The notes under the pieces are model-generated. The model made no database searches. It was not told the DNA's origin and worked only from the letters and a program-made list of their open reading frames with translations. A DNA stretch of 9,961 bases from an uncultured Rhodanobacteraceae bacterium (GTDB lineage Bacteria > Pseudomonadota > Gammaproteobacteria > Xanthomonadales > Rhodanobacteraceae), in the NCBI GenBank assembly GCA_937902695.1, contig CALFNI010000633.1:1-9961 (forward strand), in the 5' to 3' direction. The translations under genes and the position numbers were made by a program. This document shows positions 1-7,018 of the stretch, piece by piece; position 1 is the first letter of the stretch, and each line of letters starts with the position of its first letter.

Positions 1-389
1 GCGGCGTGCTCGGCGCGATGGACACGATGTACCAGCGCGGCAAGATCCAGGAAGAATCGCTCTACTACGAGCAGAAGAAGCACGACGGCTCGCTGCCGCT
101 GATCGGCGTCAACACCTACCTGCCGAAGGAGCACGCCGGCGACATCACGACGACGATCGAGCTGATCCGCTCGACGCCGGAAGAGAAGGGCCAGCAGATC
201 ACCAACGTGCACGCGTACCAGTCGGCGCGGAACGGCTATGCGAAGGAGGGCCTGCGTCCGCTGCAGGCTGCAGCGCGCGAGCGCCGCAACGTGTTCGCCT
301 CGCTGATGGATGCCGTGAAGACGCACAGCCTCGGCCAGATCAGCCATGCGCTGTACGAGGTCGGCGGCGAGTACCGGCGCAACATGTGA
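1..389 (+). CDS. icmF: C-terminal part of fused isobutyryl-CoA mutase (IcmF-type), 5' end outside window
   Basis: The reading frame is open from base 3 and ends at TGA 387-389, giving about 129 residues. The sequence matches what I know of the C-terminal end of the substrate-binding domain of adenosylcobalamin-dependent acyl-CoA mutases, with stretches such as YQRGKIQEESLYYE, LIGVNTYLPKEHAG and the terminal YEVGGEYRRNM. The VNTYLPKEHAG and EVGGEYRRNM wording is characteristic of the fused mutase IcmF (cobalamin domain, G-protein chaperone and mutase domain in one chain of about 1,090 residues) rather than of methylmalonyl-CoA mutase. IcmF interconverts isobutyryl-CoA and n-butyryl-CoA by radical carbon-skeleton rearrangement in the cytoplasm. 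Cobalamin-binding and GTPase domains would lie upstream, out of view, so assignment to IcmF rests on the tail alone. The YCII gene follows 28 bases downstream on the same strand and may be cotranscribed. Confidence 0.85.
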   Translation, partial: GVLGAMDTMYQRGKIQEESLYYEQKKHDGSLPLIGVNTYLPKEHAGDITTTIELIRSTPEEKGQQITNVHAYQSARNGYAKEGLRPLQAAARERRNVFASLMDAVKTHSLGQISHALYEVGGEYRRNM

Positions 390-417
390 CGCTTGTTCAA
401 TCGGGACGCTCGTACGC

Positions 418-807
418 ATGAAATATCTGCTGCTGATCTACAACGACGACACGCTGGTCGACGCACTGCCCGCGGGCCGCGCCGACGCGATGATGCGCGA
501 CTGCTTCAACCACGCCGACGCGCTGCGCGGGCAGGGCGCGCTGCTCGAATCGCAGCAGCTCGAAGCGCCGTCCACCGCGAAGACCGTCCGCATCCGCGGC
601 GGCCGCACGAGCATCGTCGATGGTCCGTTCGCGGAAACGAAGGAAATGCTCGGCGGCTACAACATCATCGAGGCACCAACGCTCGAAGACGCCGTGCGCA
701 TCGCCGCCGCGTTCCCGTGGACCGAGACCGGCTGCGTCGAGGTTCGTCCGATCCGCGACATCGCGGCCGTCCGGCAGCGCGTCGGCGCGGACGAGGAGCC
801 GGCGTGA
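418..807 (+). CDS. YCII/DGPF-domain protein
   Basis: A 129-residue protein beginning MKYLLLIYNDD and carrying the family signature DGPFAETKE (DGPF at residues 68-71), followed by LGGYNIIEAPTLEDAV and a C-terminal CVEVRPI strand. This is the usual layout and length of YCII-related (DGPF) proteins, small alpha/beta barrels of mostly unknown biochemical role. In many bacteria they are encoded beside ECF sigma factors (the ECF42-type context), but no sigma factor is visible here. ATG 418 was chosen because MKYLLLIY is the typical family start; the frame is open further upstream to 346, but that part overlaps the mutase gene. The ribosome-binding site is weak (GGGA about 11 bases upstream). Its TGA (805-807) is immediately followed by the complement of the convergent gene's stop, with no base between them. 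Confidence 0.9.
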   Translation: MKYLLLIYNDDTLVDALPAGRADAMMRDCFNHADALRGQGALLESQQLEAPSTAKTVRIRGGRTSIVDGPFAETKEMLGGYNIIEAPTLEDAVRIAAAFPWTETGCVEVRPIRDIAAVRQRVGADEEPA

Positions 808-1356
808 TCAGCCCGGATACGTCGTTCCCGCCTCGACGAAGCACAGCGGGTTCAGCCATTTGTCCTCGGCATAGAACGAGCGCTCGCCCCACGGGCGCAC
901 GGTGATTTCGCCGCCGCGGGTGCCGTGCACCATTTCCTGCGACAGGCAGCCCAGCCTTTCGGCGCGTGCGAACACCGCATCCAGATCGCGCACGAGGAAG
1001 TAGAGCGCCTTCGCGGCCGGATGCGGCACGCCCATGCCCATCGAGGCGATGTCGACGACCTGCAGCGTGACAGGTCCGGCGTTGTAGTAGACGCGCGAGC
1101 CGGCCTGTCGGCGTCCCTTCAGCCCCAGCAGGGAGCCGTAGAACCGTTCGGCCTCGTCGAGATTGCCGACTTCGATGTTGATGCGGAACAGGCTCGGCAC
1201 GTCGGCTTCCATGCGTGCGGGCGCTTTCGTCGATGCCGATTTGCCGACACGTTTTTTCGTCGCGGCCGGCTTCGATCGCGTAGCCTTCTTCGCGGGCGCG
1301 CGTTTCACGGGAGTCTTCTTCGCCGATTTCCTGACCGTTTTCCGCTTCGTTGCCAT
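808..1356 (-). CDS. VOC (glyoxalase/bleomycin-resistance fold) protein with basic histone-H1-like N-terminal tail
   Basis: A 182-residue protein in two parts. Residues 1-48 are a low-complexity basic tail with 13 Lys and 6 Arg and no acidic residue, rich in Ala, Thr, Ser and Pro (for example KKTPVKRAPAKKATRSKPAA). Residues about 54-180 resemble one VOC module: a first strand-helix unit FRINIEVGNLDEAERFYGSLLG, a middle YFLVRDLDAVFARAERLG, and an end FYAEDKWLNPLCFVEAGTTYPG. The residue where metal-dependent VOC enzymes usually carry the first His ligand seems not to be His, so enzymatic activity is uncertain. ATG 1356 has a good Shine-Dalgarno (GAGGTG, complement of 1361-1366). An internal ATG at 1212 (residue 49) would give a tail-less form. 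It starts 15 bases after the ArsR gene stop, so the two form an operon. The function is unknown; binding of nucleic acid by the tail is an inference. Confidence 0.87.
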   Translation of the reverse strand: MATKRKTVRKSAKKTPVKRAPAKKATRSKPAATKKRVGKSASTKAPARMEADVPSLFRINIEVGNLDEAERFYGSLLGLKGRRQAGSRVYYNAGPVTLQVVDIASMGMGVPHPAAKALYFLVRDLDAVFARAERLGCLSQEMVHGTRGGEITVRPWGERSFYAEDKWLNPLCFVEAGTTYPG

Positions 1357-1371
1357 TTCGCACCTCGTCGT

Positions 1372-1650
1372 TCAGGACGGAGCCTTGTGGAACCACTCGA
1401 GCCATTCGCGCACGAGGTCGAGCCGCCGGCGATTGATCGAATAGAGGCGGCTGCGGCCCTGCCGCTCCTGGACGATGAGCCCGGCCGCTTCGAGCACCTT
1501 GAGATGACGCGTCGTGGTCGGCCACGCATGCTCGAACATGTCCGCGATGCCGCCGGCGCTCATGGCGCCGCCTTCGAAGTTCATCGTCAGGAGGATCCTC
1601 CGGCGCGCCGGATGCGCGAGCGCGGTGAACACCGCTTCGTAGGCGTCCAT
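1372..1650 (-). CDS. ArsR-family winged-helix transcriptional repressor
   Basis: A 92-residue protein with the standard ArsR/SmtB winged helix-turn-helix: ALAHPARRRILL near the start, the helix-turn-helix at about residues 31-58 (SAGGIADMFEH, then recognition helix PTTTRHLKVLEAAGLI) and a wing QERQGRSRLYSIN. There is no cysteine at all, so it lacks the CxC metal sites of ArsR, CadC or SmtB and is probably not a metal sensor of the classic kind. It resembles the subfamily often encoded beside VOC or AHSA1/SRPBCC proteins. ATG 1650 was chosen because MDAYEAVFTALAHPARR matches the usual N-terminus. A longer form from ATG 1692 would add 14 residues, but that ATG lies six bases from the putative operator and lacks a ribosome-binding site. 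It is the first gene of an operon with the VOC gene and is likely autoregulated through the dyad at 1698-1721. Confidence 0.9.
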   Translation of the reverse strand: MDAYEAVFTALAHPARRRILLTMNFEGGAMSAGGIADMFEHAWPTTTRHLKVLEAAGLIVQERQGRSRLYSINRRRLDLVREWLEWFHKAPS

Positions 1651-1697
1651 GCGCGCTTTCGATTGAGAAGCCTCACGTCGCCCACGAAGCATGCTTG

Positions 1698-1721
1698 TTA
1701 TTTAGCATGTGAGCTAACTAA
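1698..1721 (-). promoter_or_regulatory. Probable ArsR operator/promoter: 24-bp inverted repeat
   Basis: On the plus strand, arms TTATTTAGC (1698-1706) and GCTAACTAA (1713-1721) flank a 6-base spacer; 8 of 9 arm positions are complementary and the inner five (TTAGC/GCTAA) are perfect. It is an AT-rich island in otherwise GC-rich DNA, 48 bases upstream of the chosen ArsR start. Read on the minus strand it contains TAAATA (1704-1699), a possible -10 element, with no convincing -35. Dyads of this shape next to ArsR genes are typical repressor sites, so a bound dimer would block transcription of the arsR-VOC operon. Confidence 0.65.
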
Positions 1722-1760
1722 ACGCCAGCGCTGGAACGCCGCTGCCTTGCGGAAGCGGAC

Positions 1761-4229
1761 TTATGACGTCGCGTCCGCCGCCGGGGCTTGCCCGACGCGT
1801 CCGCCCCGATCGCGATCGCGCAGCAGCTGCCCGGCGAGCTCCGCGGGCATCGGCCGCCCGAACCAAAACCCCTGGTAGGCATCGCAGCCGTTCCGCTGCA
1901 GGTAGTCGACCTGCTCGGCCGTCTCGACGCCTTCGGCGAGCACGCGCATGCCGAGCTCGTGGCCGATCGTGATCACGGAGCGGCAGATGTTGGCCGCGCC
2001 GGCATCCGAGGCGATGTCGTGCACGAACGAGCGATCGATCTTCAGCGTGTCGATCGGAAAGTGACGCAGATAATTGAGGCTCGAATAGCCGGTGCCGAAA
2101 TCGTCGAGCGAAAGTCGCACGCCGATCGCCTTCAGCGCGTGCAGCGTCGCGATCATGCGCGGGACGTTCTCGGTCGTCATGTTCTCGGTGAGCTCGAGCT
2201 CGATGCAGTTCGGCCGCAGGTCGAAGCGCGCGAGGGTTGCGCGGACGAACTCGACGAAATCGGGGCGCTGCAACTGCATGGCCGAGACGTTGACCGCGAT
2301 CGAGAACGCGGCGAGGCCGGCATCGAGCCACGCGCGTGCCTGGCGCGCGGCCGACTCGAGCACGAAATGGTCGATGTCCACGATGAGCCCGAAATCCTCG
2401 GCGACCTTGAGAAAGCGCGCCGGCGGCAGGATGCCGACGCCCGGGCTGTCCCAGCGCAGCAGCGCCTCGAAGCCGAAGACGCGCCAGTCGCCGGCGACGA
2501 GCGGCTGGTAGTGCAGCACGAGCTGTCCCTGGCCGATCGCATCGCGCAGCTGCGGTCCGAGCGAGATGCGATCCTGCAGCAGCTGCTTGTGATCGTTCGA
2601 GAACGCACGCACCGAGTTCCGGCCGTCGCGCTTGGCATGCATCATCGCCGCCTCGGCCTGGCGCAGGAGCTCCAGCGGCCCGTGTCCATTGTCGGGATAC
2701 GCGCTGACGCCGACGCTGCACGTGACATAAACCTTTTCCTTGCCGTCGAGCACCGGCTTCTCGGCCGCCGCGCGGACGGCTTCGCCGAAGCCGATCGCAT
2801 CGAACATCGCGTGGCGGTCGTCGAGCACGAGCGCGAACTCGTCGCCCGCGACATGCGCCAGCCGGCCGTGCTCGCCGATCAGCGCCTCGAGCCGCTCGGC
2901 GAGCGTGCGCAGCACGTGATCGCCGACCGCGCGTCCGCGCGTTTCATTGACGGTGTGGAAGCGATCGATATCGACGTAGAAGACGAGCACGCGCCCGCCG
3001 CGAAGCGCCGCGTCGGCGATCGCCACGCGCAGGTATTCTTCGATCAGCACGAAGCGTGGCCGGCCGGTCGTCTGATCGTGGCTCATGCGATGCGCGAGCT
3101 CCTGCTGCGCGCGGCGGCGCTCGACGATCTCGACTTCGAGCTTGGCCGCGTGGCGCTGGATCTCGTCGTACATCGTGAGATTGCCGTATGCGAGCGCGAA
3201 CTGTGCGGCGAGCGTCATGCCGAACTGCGCGTCTTCGTCGTCGAATGGATCGCCGCCCAGGCGGCCGGCGAAGCAGAGCCAGCCGCGCACGGCCGCGGTC
3301 GAGCGGAGCGGCATCGGGACGAGGAGCGCCGAGCATGCGTCGGGGACGATCGCGCCGAGGCCGCCGGCTTGGATCGCCGCGCGGCCGACGAGATGCCGCG
3401 GCTTGCCGTCGGCCAGCACGTCGGCGAAGAGCCCGCTGCGCGGGTCGATTGCGGCAAGAGGCTCGAGGCCGTCGCCGCCGACGCCGCGAGCGGCATGCGC
3501 CTGGATCCTGCGCTCGTCGGCGTCGAGCACGGCGATCATCGCGCTCGTCGCGCTCATGATGTCCTGCGCGCCCGTGCAGAAAAGCGCGAGCAGGCTCTCG
3601 GGATCGCGCTCGGACGCAAGCACGAGGCCGAGCTCCAGCAATGCACCCATGCGAAGGCCGAGCGTCTGGTACGAGGTCAGGATCGTGTCGTTGCGGTCGG
3701 GTCGATCGAGCCGATCGAGCCGATCTTCCTCGACGGCTTCATCGAGCACGCGCCGCAGCCGCTGTTGCAGCTCGCTGAGATCGCTGAGATACGCCGGAAG
3801 GCGCGCGCCGAGAAAGCTCGGCGGCGCGGCGGCCTGCTGCGGCATCAGCACGCGCGCGGGACCGGTGCCGAGCGCGGCCGCTACGGCATCGAGAATCGCC
3901 TGCGGCTCGGCCGGCTTGGCGAGCACGGCCGCGACGCGGCACGATTCGGCGAGCACCGACGCTTCGGGCACGCGATACGTCGCGGTATAAAAGATGATCG
4001 GCGTGTCCGCGATGGCGGGATCGTCGTGCACCCGGTCGGCGAGCTCGACGCCGTCCATGTTGGGCATCAGCACATCCGTGATGATGAGGTCCGGATGCTC
4101 GCGCCGGGCGAGCGCCAGCGCTTCGACGCCGTCGGCGGCTTCGATGACCACATAGTTGACGTAGCCGAGCAGCGTCGCCAGGAACTCGCGATTGATCGCG
4201 CGATCGTCAACGACAAGGATCGTCGTCAT
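1761..4229 (-). CDS. Response regulator with REC-GAF-GGDEF-EAL domains; probable c-di-GMP phosphodiesterase
   Basis: An 822-residue cytoplasmic protein. REC, residues 1-120: acidic pair D8-D9, phospho-acceptor D52, T82 and K105, all present. A linker rich in Asp, Leu and Arg (about 145-182) leads to a GAF-like domain (about 190-350) and a short coiled coil (354-380). GGDEF, about 383-545: the signature is AGDEF (461-465) and the opening DxLTGLPNR motif is altered to DQTTGRPRF (385-393). Metal residues D420 and D463/E464 remain, but there is no RxxD inhibitory site. EAL, about 553-805: E588 of EAL, N647, E679/E682, D709-D710 in DDFGTGYSS, K730, E766/E769 and Q786 are all present. Known families thus predict active hydrolysis of c-di-GMP, with the GGDEF perhaps only binding GTP as an allosteric site. 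ATG 4229 overlaps the end of the upstream tandem-REC gene by 23 bases, without a clear ribosome-binding site, which suggests translational coupling. Phosphorylation by the kinase two genes upstream is inferred. Confidence 0.95.
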   Translation of the reverse strand: MTTILVVDDRAINREFLATLLGYVNYVVIEAADGVEALALARREHPDLIITDVLMPNMDGVELADRVHDDPAIADTPIIFYTATYRVPEASVLAESCRVAAVLAKPAEPQAILDAVAAALGTGPARVLMPQQAAAPPSFLGARLPAYLSDLSELQQRLRRVLDEAVEEDRLDRLDRPDRNDTILTSYQTLGLRMGALLELGLVLASERDPESLLALFCTGAQDIMSATSAMIAVLDADERRIQAHAARGVGGDGLEPLAAIDPRSGLFADVLADGKPRHLVGRAAIQAGGLGAIVPDACSALLVPMPLRSTAAVRGWLCFAGRLGGDPFDDEDAQFGMTLAAQFALAYGNLTMYDEIQRHAAKLEVEIVERRRAQQELAHRMSHDQTTGRPRFVLIEEYLRVAIADAALRGGRVLVFYVDIDRFHTVNETRGRAVGDHVLRTLAERLEALIGEHGRLAHVAGDEFALVLDDRHAMFDAIGFGEAVRAAAEKPVLDGKEKVYVTCSVGVSAYPDNGHGPLELLRQAEAAMMHAKRDGRNSVRAFSNDHKQLLQDRISLGPQLRDAIGQGQLVLHYQPLVAGDWRVFGFEALLRWDSPGVGILPPARFLKVAEDFGLIVDIDHFVLESAARQARAWLDAGLAAFSIAVNVSAMQLQRPDFVEFVRATLARFDLRPNCIELELTENMTTENVPRMIATLHALKAIGVRLSLDDFGTGYSSLNYLRHFPIDTLKIDRSFVHDIASDAGAANICRSVITIGHELGMRVLAEGVETAEQVDYLQRNGCDAYQGFWFGRPMPAELAGQLLRDRDRGGRVGQAPAADATS
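3703..3720. repeat. Two tandem 9-bp copies of CGATCGAGC inside the REC-GAF linker
   Basis: CGATCGAGC occurs at 3703-3711 and 3712-3720, and a third decayed copy begins CGATC at 3721. The unit is in frame with the minus-strand gene and produces the repeating RLDRLDRPDR linker peptide. It is probably slippage-derived and tolerated because it lies between domains. Confidence 0.7.
3772..3789. repeat. Two tandem 9-bp copies of TCGCTGAGA inside the REC-GAF linker
   Basis: TCGCTGAGA occurs at 3772-3780 and 3781-3789 and encodes the LSDLSEL segment on the minus strand. It lies about 50 bases from another 9-bp tandem duplication in the same interdomain linker, and it also preserves the reading frame. 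Confidence 0.7.
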
Positions 4230-5046
4230 GGCCGGGTCCGCGGCGCGCGGGAAGGCACCGCGCTATCTCGTCGATGAGAGCATGGGGTTCGATCGGTCGC
4301 AGCACGAAGCGCGTGACGCCCAGTGCAAGCGCCGTCTCGCGGTCGTCCTCGCCCCAGACCGACGACGAAATGAATATGAAGGGCAGCACGGCCAGGCGCG
4401 GATCGTCTTTGACGCGGCGGATGAAATTGAACCCGTTCTCGCCCGGCATGTGCAGGTCCGAGAGGATCAGGTCCGGCGTCAGCGTCGCCAGCAGCCGCAT
4501 GGCGTCGGGCACGCTCTCGGCGAGGCGGACATCGTAGCCATAGGGCGTCAGCGTCTGGAAGATGAGCTCGCGATTGGTCGGCGCATCGTCGACGACGAGG
4601 ATCAGCGCGAGCTTCGCCCGCATCGATTCGGTCGCCGCGGCGCTGCGACCGAAGCCGTTGTCCGGCGTCGAGCCGCGCAGGCCGGCCGGCAGGAACGCAT
4701 CGAGCTCGGAGACGACGCGCTGCGGATCGATCGGCTTGGTGATGTAGCCGTCGAAGCCGGACGCCAGGATCTTCTCGCGGTCGCCGACCATCGCAAGCGC
4801 CGTCACCGCGATCACCGGGACTGCGGTCAGCGCCGCGTCGGCCTTGAGCGCCTTCGCGACGCCGTAGCCGTCGACGCCCGGAAGATGGATATCGCACGCG
4901 ACGAGGTCGGGCCGCGTCGCAAGCGCCGTCGCGATGCCGCTTTCGCCATCCTCGGCCGTCGTCACCGCGTGGCCGTAGGCCGTCAGGAGATACGACATCA
5001 GGTCGAGGTTGTCGGGATTGTCTTCGATCAGCAGGATGCGGGCCAC
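4207..5046 (-). CDS. Stand-alone tandem receiver-domain protein (REC-REC), no output domain
   Basis: A 279-residue protein made of two CheY-like receivers. REC1, residues about 1-122: acidic residues E8-D9, phospho-acceptor D52 (CDIHLPGVDG), T82 and K104 (ITKPIDP), all canonical. REC2, about 145-265: acidic pair D153-D154, acceptor D197 (SDLHMPGENG), S227/S228, but R250 (FVLRPIEP) where the invariant Lys is expected. No DNA-binding or enzymatic domain follows. It starts at GTG 5046, preceded by GAGG eight bases upstream, and MARILLIEDN is a textbook receiver start. It begins 10 bases after the kinase stop and its end overlaps the next gene by 23 bases. By family logic it works as a phosphate shuttle, sink or adaptor between the kinase and the REC-GAF-GGDEF-EAL protein, like the receiver part of a split hybrid kinase. 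Which REC is used cannot be read from the sequence. Confidence 0.92.
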   Translation of the reverse strand: MARILLIEDNPDNLDLMSYLLTAYGHAVTTAEDGESGIATALATRPDLVACDIHLPGVDGYGVAKALKADAALTAVPVIAVTALAMVGDREKILASGFDGYITKPIDPQRVVSELDAFLPAGLRGSTPDNGFGRSAAATESMRAKLALILVVDDAPTNRELIFQTLTPYGYDVRLAESVPDAMRLLATLTPDLILSDLHMPGENGFNFIRRVKDDPRLAVLPFIFISSSVWGEDDRETALALGVTRFVLRPIEPHALIDEIARCLPARRGPGHDDDPCR

Positions 5047-5056
5047 GATCCGAGCC

Positions 5057-6940
5057 TCATGCGTCCTTGAGGTGAAGCGTGAACGTGCTGCCTTCGCCGA
5101 AACGCGTCGCGAACGTGATGCGAAGGCCGAGCAAGTCGGCGAGCTTCTGCGAGAGATGCAGGCCAAGGCCCGTGCCTTCGTGGCGCCGCGTCGTCGAGCC
5201 GTCGATCTGGCTGAACGCGTGGAACAGCTTGGCCTGATCCTCGGGCCGGATGCCGGTGCCGGTGTCGGCAATCTCGATCGCGCCGAGCGCGTCGGCCCCC
5301 GCGCGATGGCGCACGAGCTGGATCGTGACCGTGCCGTCGTCCGTGTATTTGATCGCGTTGTTGACGAGATTGATGACGATCTGGCTGAGCGCGCGGCGGT
5401 CCGTGCGCACGACGAGATCGGCGGCTGCCGCGACCTCGAACGCGATGCCCTTCTTCTCGGCGAGCGGACGCAGCGATGCGGCGACTTCGTCGATGACCTC
5501 GGCGCACGAGACAGGGCTCAGGCGAAGCTCGTGCTTGCCCGATTCGATCTTGGCGACGTCGAGCAGGTCGTTGATCAGCGACAACAGGTGGCGCGCGCTG
5601 CCCTGGATCGTGTTGAGCTGCTTTTCCTGCGCGTCGGTCAGCGGTCCCGGCAAGCGCATCAGGAGCGTGCCGGTGAAGCCGATGATCGCGTTGAGCGGCG
5701 TGCGCAGCTCATGCGACATGTTCGCAAGGAAGCGGTCCTTCGCCTCCGCGGCGCTCTGCAGCTCGCGGTTCTTCTCGTTGAGCGCCATCTCGATCTGGCG
5801 GCGGTCGCTGATATCGCGGATGGCGCTGGACACGAGCATTCCTTCTGGGGTATCGAGTGGGCTGAGGCTGATCTCGACCGGAAACTCGGTGCCGTCCGAG
5901 CGCAGTCCGTAAAGTTCCACGCCTGCGCCCATCGCGCGCGGATGCGGATCGCGGAAGAACCCGTCGCGGAAACCGGGGTGGTGCGTGCGGAACCGTTCGG
6001 GCACGAGCAGCTCGACCTTGCGACCGAGCATGTCGCGGCGGTCGTAGCCGAACAGCCTCTCCGCCTGCGAGTTCACGATGACGATGCGGCCGTCGGGGTC
6101 GACGATGACGACCGCGTCGGGTGCCGATTCGAGCAGGCCGCGGAATTTCTGCTCGGTCTTGCGCGTCTCGCTCGCGTCGCGCACCGCGCTCATGACGAGC
6201 GTGCCGTCCTCGATCTCGACCGGGCTCAGGCTGACTTCGAGCGGAAACTCGCTGCCGTTCTTGCGCCGGCCCTTCAACGCGAGCCCGGCGCCCATCGAGC
6301 GCGTGCGCGGCGCGCCGAAATAGGCGGCGCGGTGTCCGACATGGTTCTCGCGCAGGCGTTCGGGCAGGAGCGAATCGATCGACGCGCCGCGGAGCTCGCC
6401 GCGCTTGTAGCCGAACAGCCGCTCGGCGTGCGCGTTCGCGAGCACGATGCGACCGGACGAGTTCGACATCACGATGCCGTCCGGCACCGATTCGACCAGG
6501 CTCCCGAACTTCGCCTCGACGAGCTTCGCGTCGCGCAGCACCTTGAGCGCCGTCACGTCCTTGTGCGTGACGATGAGGTACTGGATCTCGCCGTCGTCGC
6601 CGGGAATCGTCTTGACCGACACGTCGACGTAGATCGTCGTGCCGTCCTTGCGCAGGCGCACGCCTTCGCCGGTCGCCTGGCCGGTGCGGAACGCCTCTTC
6701 GCGCAGGCGCCCGAGCTCGGCATCGGCGCCGCGTGCAAGGATCAGGTCGGCAAGCCGGCGGTGCAGGACCTCGGCCGACACGTAGCCGTACATCCGCTCG
6801 GCGCCGCGGCTCCAATGCACCACGTTGCCGGACGCCGTCGTGACCATGACGGCATCCGGATTCTCTTCCAACAGCAGCCGGTCGAGCGCGGCCTCCATCC
6901 GGGATCCCGCAGCGCCCAGGACCCGGGCGGACGCGGACAT
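5057..6940 (-). CDS. Soluble PAS-PAS-PAS sensor histidine kinase
   Basis: A 627-residue protein with three PAS domains (about 16-135, 140-257 and 262-380), a HisKA dimerisation domain with phospho-acceptor H410 ([17 protein letters not shown]), and a HATPase domain. The N box [10 protein letters not shown] lies at 524-533, G1 DTGTGI at 559-564, an F-box-like FHAFSQID at 573-580, and G2 GTGLGL at 589-594. All catalytic boxes are intact. There is no signal peptide or hydrophobic segment, so it is cytoplasmic and senses an internal signal, perhaps redox, light or a small ligand; no cofactor residue is evident. PAS2 and PAS3 are closely related to each other. It lacks its own receiver; the tandem-REC gene starts 10 bases downstream. 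ATG 6940 has a poor ribosome-binding site; Met15 (ATG 6898) is a possible alternative because it directly precedes PAS1. Confidence 0.95.
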   Translation of the reverse strand: MSASARVLGAAGSRMEAALDRLLLEENPDAVMVTTASGNVVHWSRGAERMYGYVSAEVLHRRLADLILARGADAELGRLREEAFRTGQATGEGVRLRKDGTTIYVDVSVKTIPGDDGEIQYLIVTHKDVTALKVLRDAKLVEAKFGSLVESVPDGIVMSNSSGRIVLANAHAERLFGYKRGELRGASIDSLLPERLRENHVGHRAAYFGAPRTRSMGAGLALKGRRKNGSEFPLEVSLSPVEIEDGTLVMSAVRDASETRKTEQKFRGLLESAPDAVVIVDPDGRIVIVNSQAERLFGYDRRDMLGRKVELLVPERFRTHHPGFRDGFFRDPHPRAMGAGVELYGLRSDGTEFPVEISLSPLDTPEGMLVSSAIRDISDRRQIEMALNEKNRELQSAAEAKDRFLANMSHELRTPLNAIIGFTGTLLMRLPGPLTDAQEKQLNTIQGSARHLLSLINDLLDVAKIESGKHELRLSPVSCAEVIDEVAASLRPLAEKKGIAFEVAAAADLVVRTDRRALSQIVINLVNNAIKYTDDGTVTIQLVRHRAGADALGAIEIADTGTGIRPEDQAKLFHAFSQIDGSTTRRHEGTGLGLHLSQKLADLLGLRITFATRFGEGSTFTLHLKDA

Positions 6941-6984
6941 CTTATGTCACGTTTCCAAAGGTTTCGAGTGGGACGCGGCGGCTT

Positions 6985-6990
6985 TGTATA
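6985..6990 (-). promoter_or_regulatory. Weak candidate -10 element upstream of the kinase operon
   Basis: On the minus strand TATACA (6990-6985), inside TTTATACAAAG, is an AT-rich spot in the 78-base gap between the thioesterase and kinase genes, 45 bases upstream of the kinase ATG. No matching -35 lies at normal spacing. If real, the three signalling genes can be expressed independently of the thioesterase. Confidence 0.25.
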
Positions 6991-7018
6991 AAGTGCGGCG
7001 CGCTGCGCTCGCCATCTG

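Noticed and set aside
1725..1734. Palindrome CCAGCGCTGG between the EAL gene and the ArsR gene as a terminator
   Set aside because: It has no loop and no following T-run on either strand; more likely chance.
1788..4277. A plus-strand open frame of 829 codons opposite the REC-GAF-GGDEF-EAL gene
   Set aside because: It is a GC-bias shadow: its product is Arg/Ala/Asp/Glu-rich with no domain, while the minus strand encodes complete recognised domains.
5058..5060. ATG overlapping the kinase stop (ATGA) as start of the tandem-REC gene
   Set aside because: It is not in frame with the receiver sequence; GTG 5046 has a GAGG site and gives the expected N-terminus.
5009..6991. A plus-strand open frame of 660 codons opposite the histidine kinase
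   Set aside because: Same cause: the frame lacks stops because of third-position GC in the real gene; no family resemblance.
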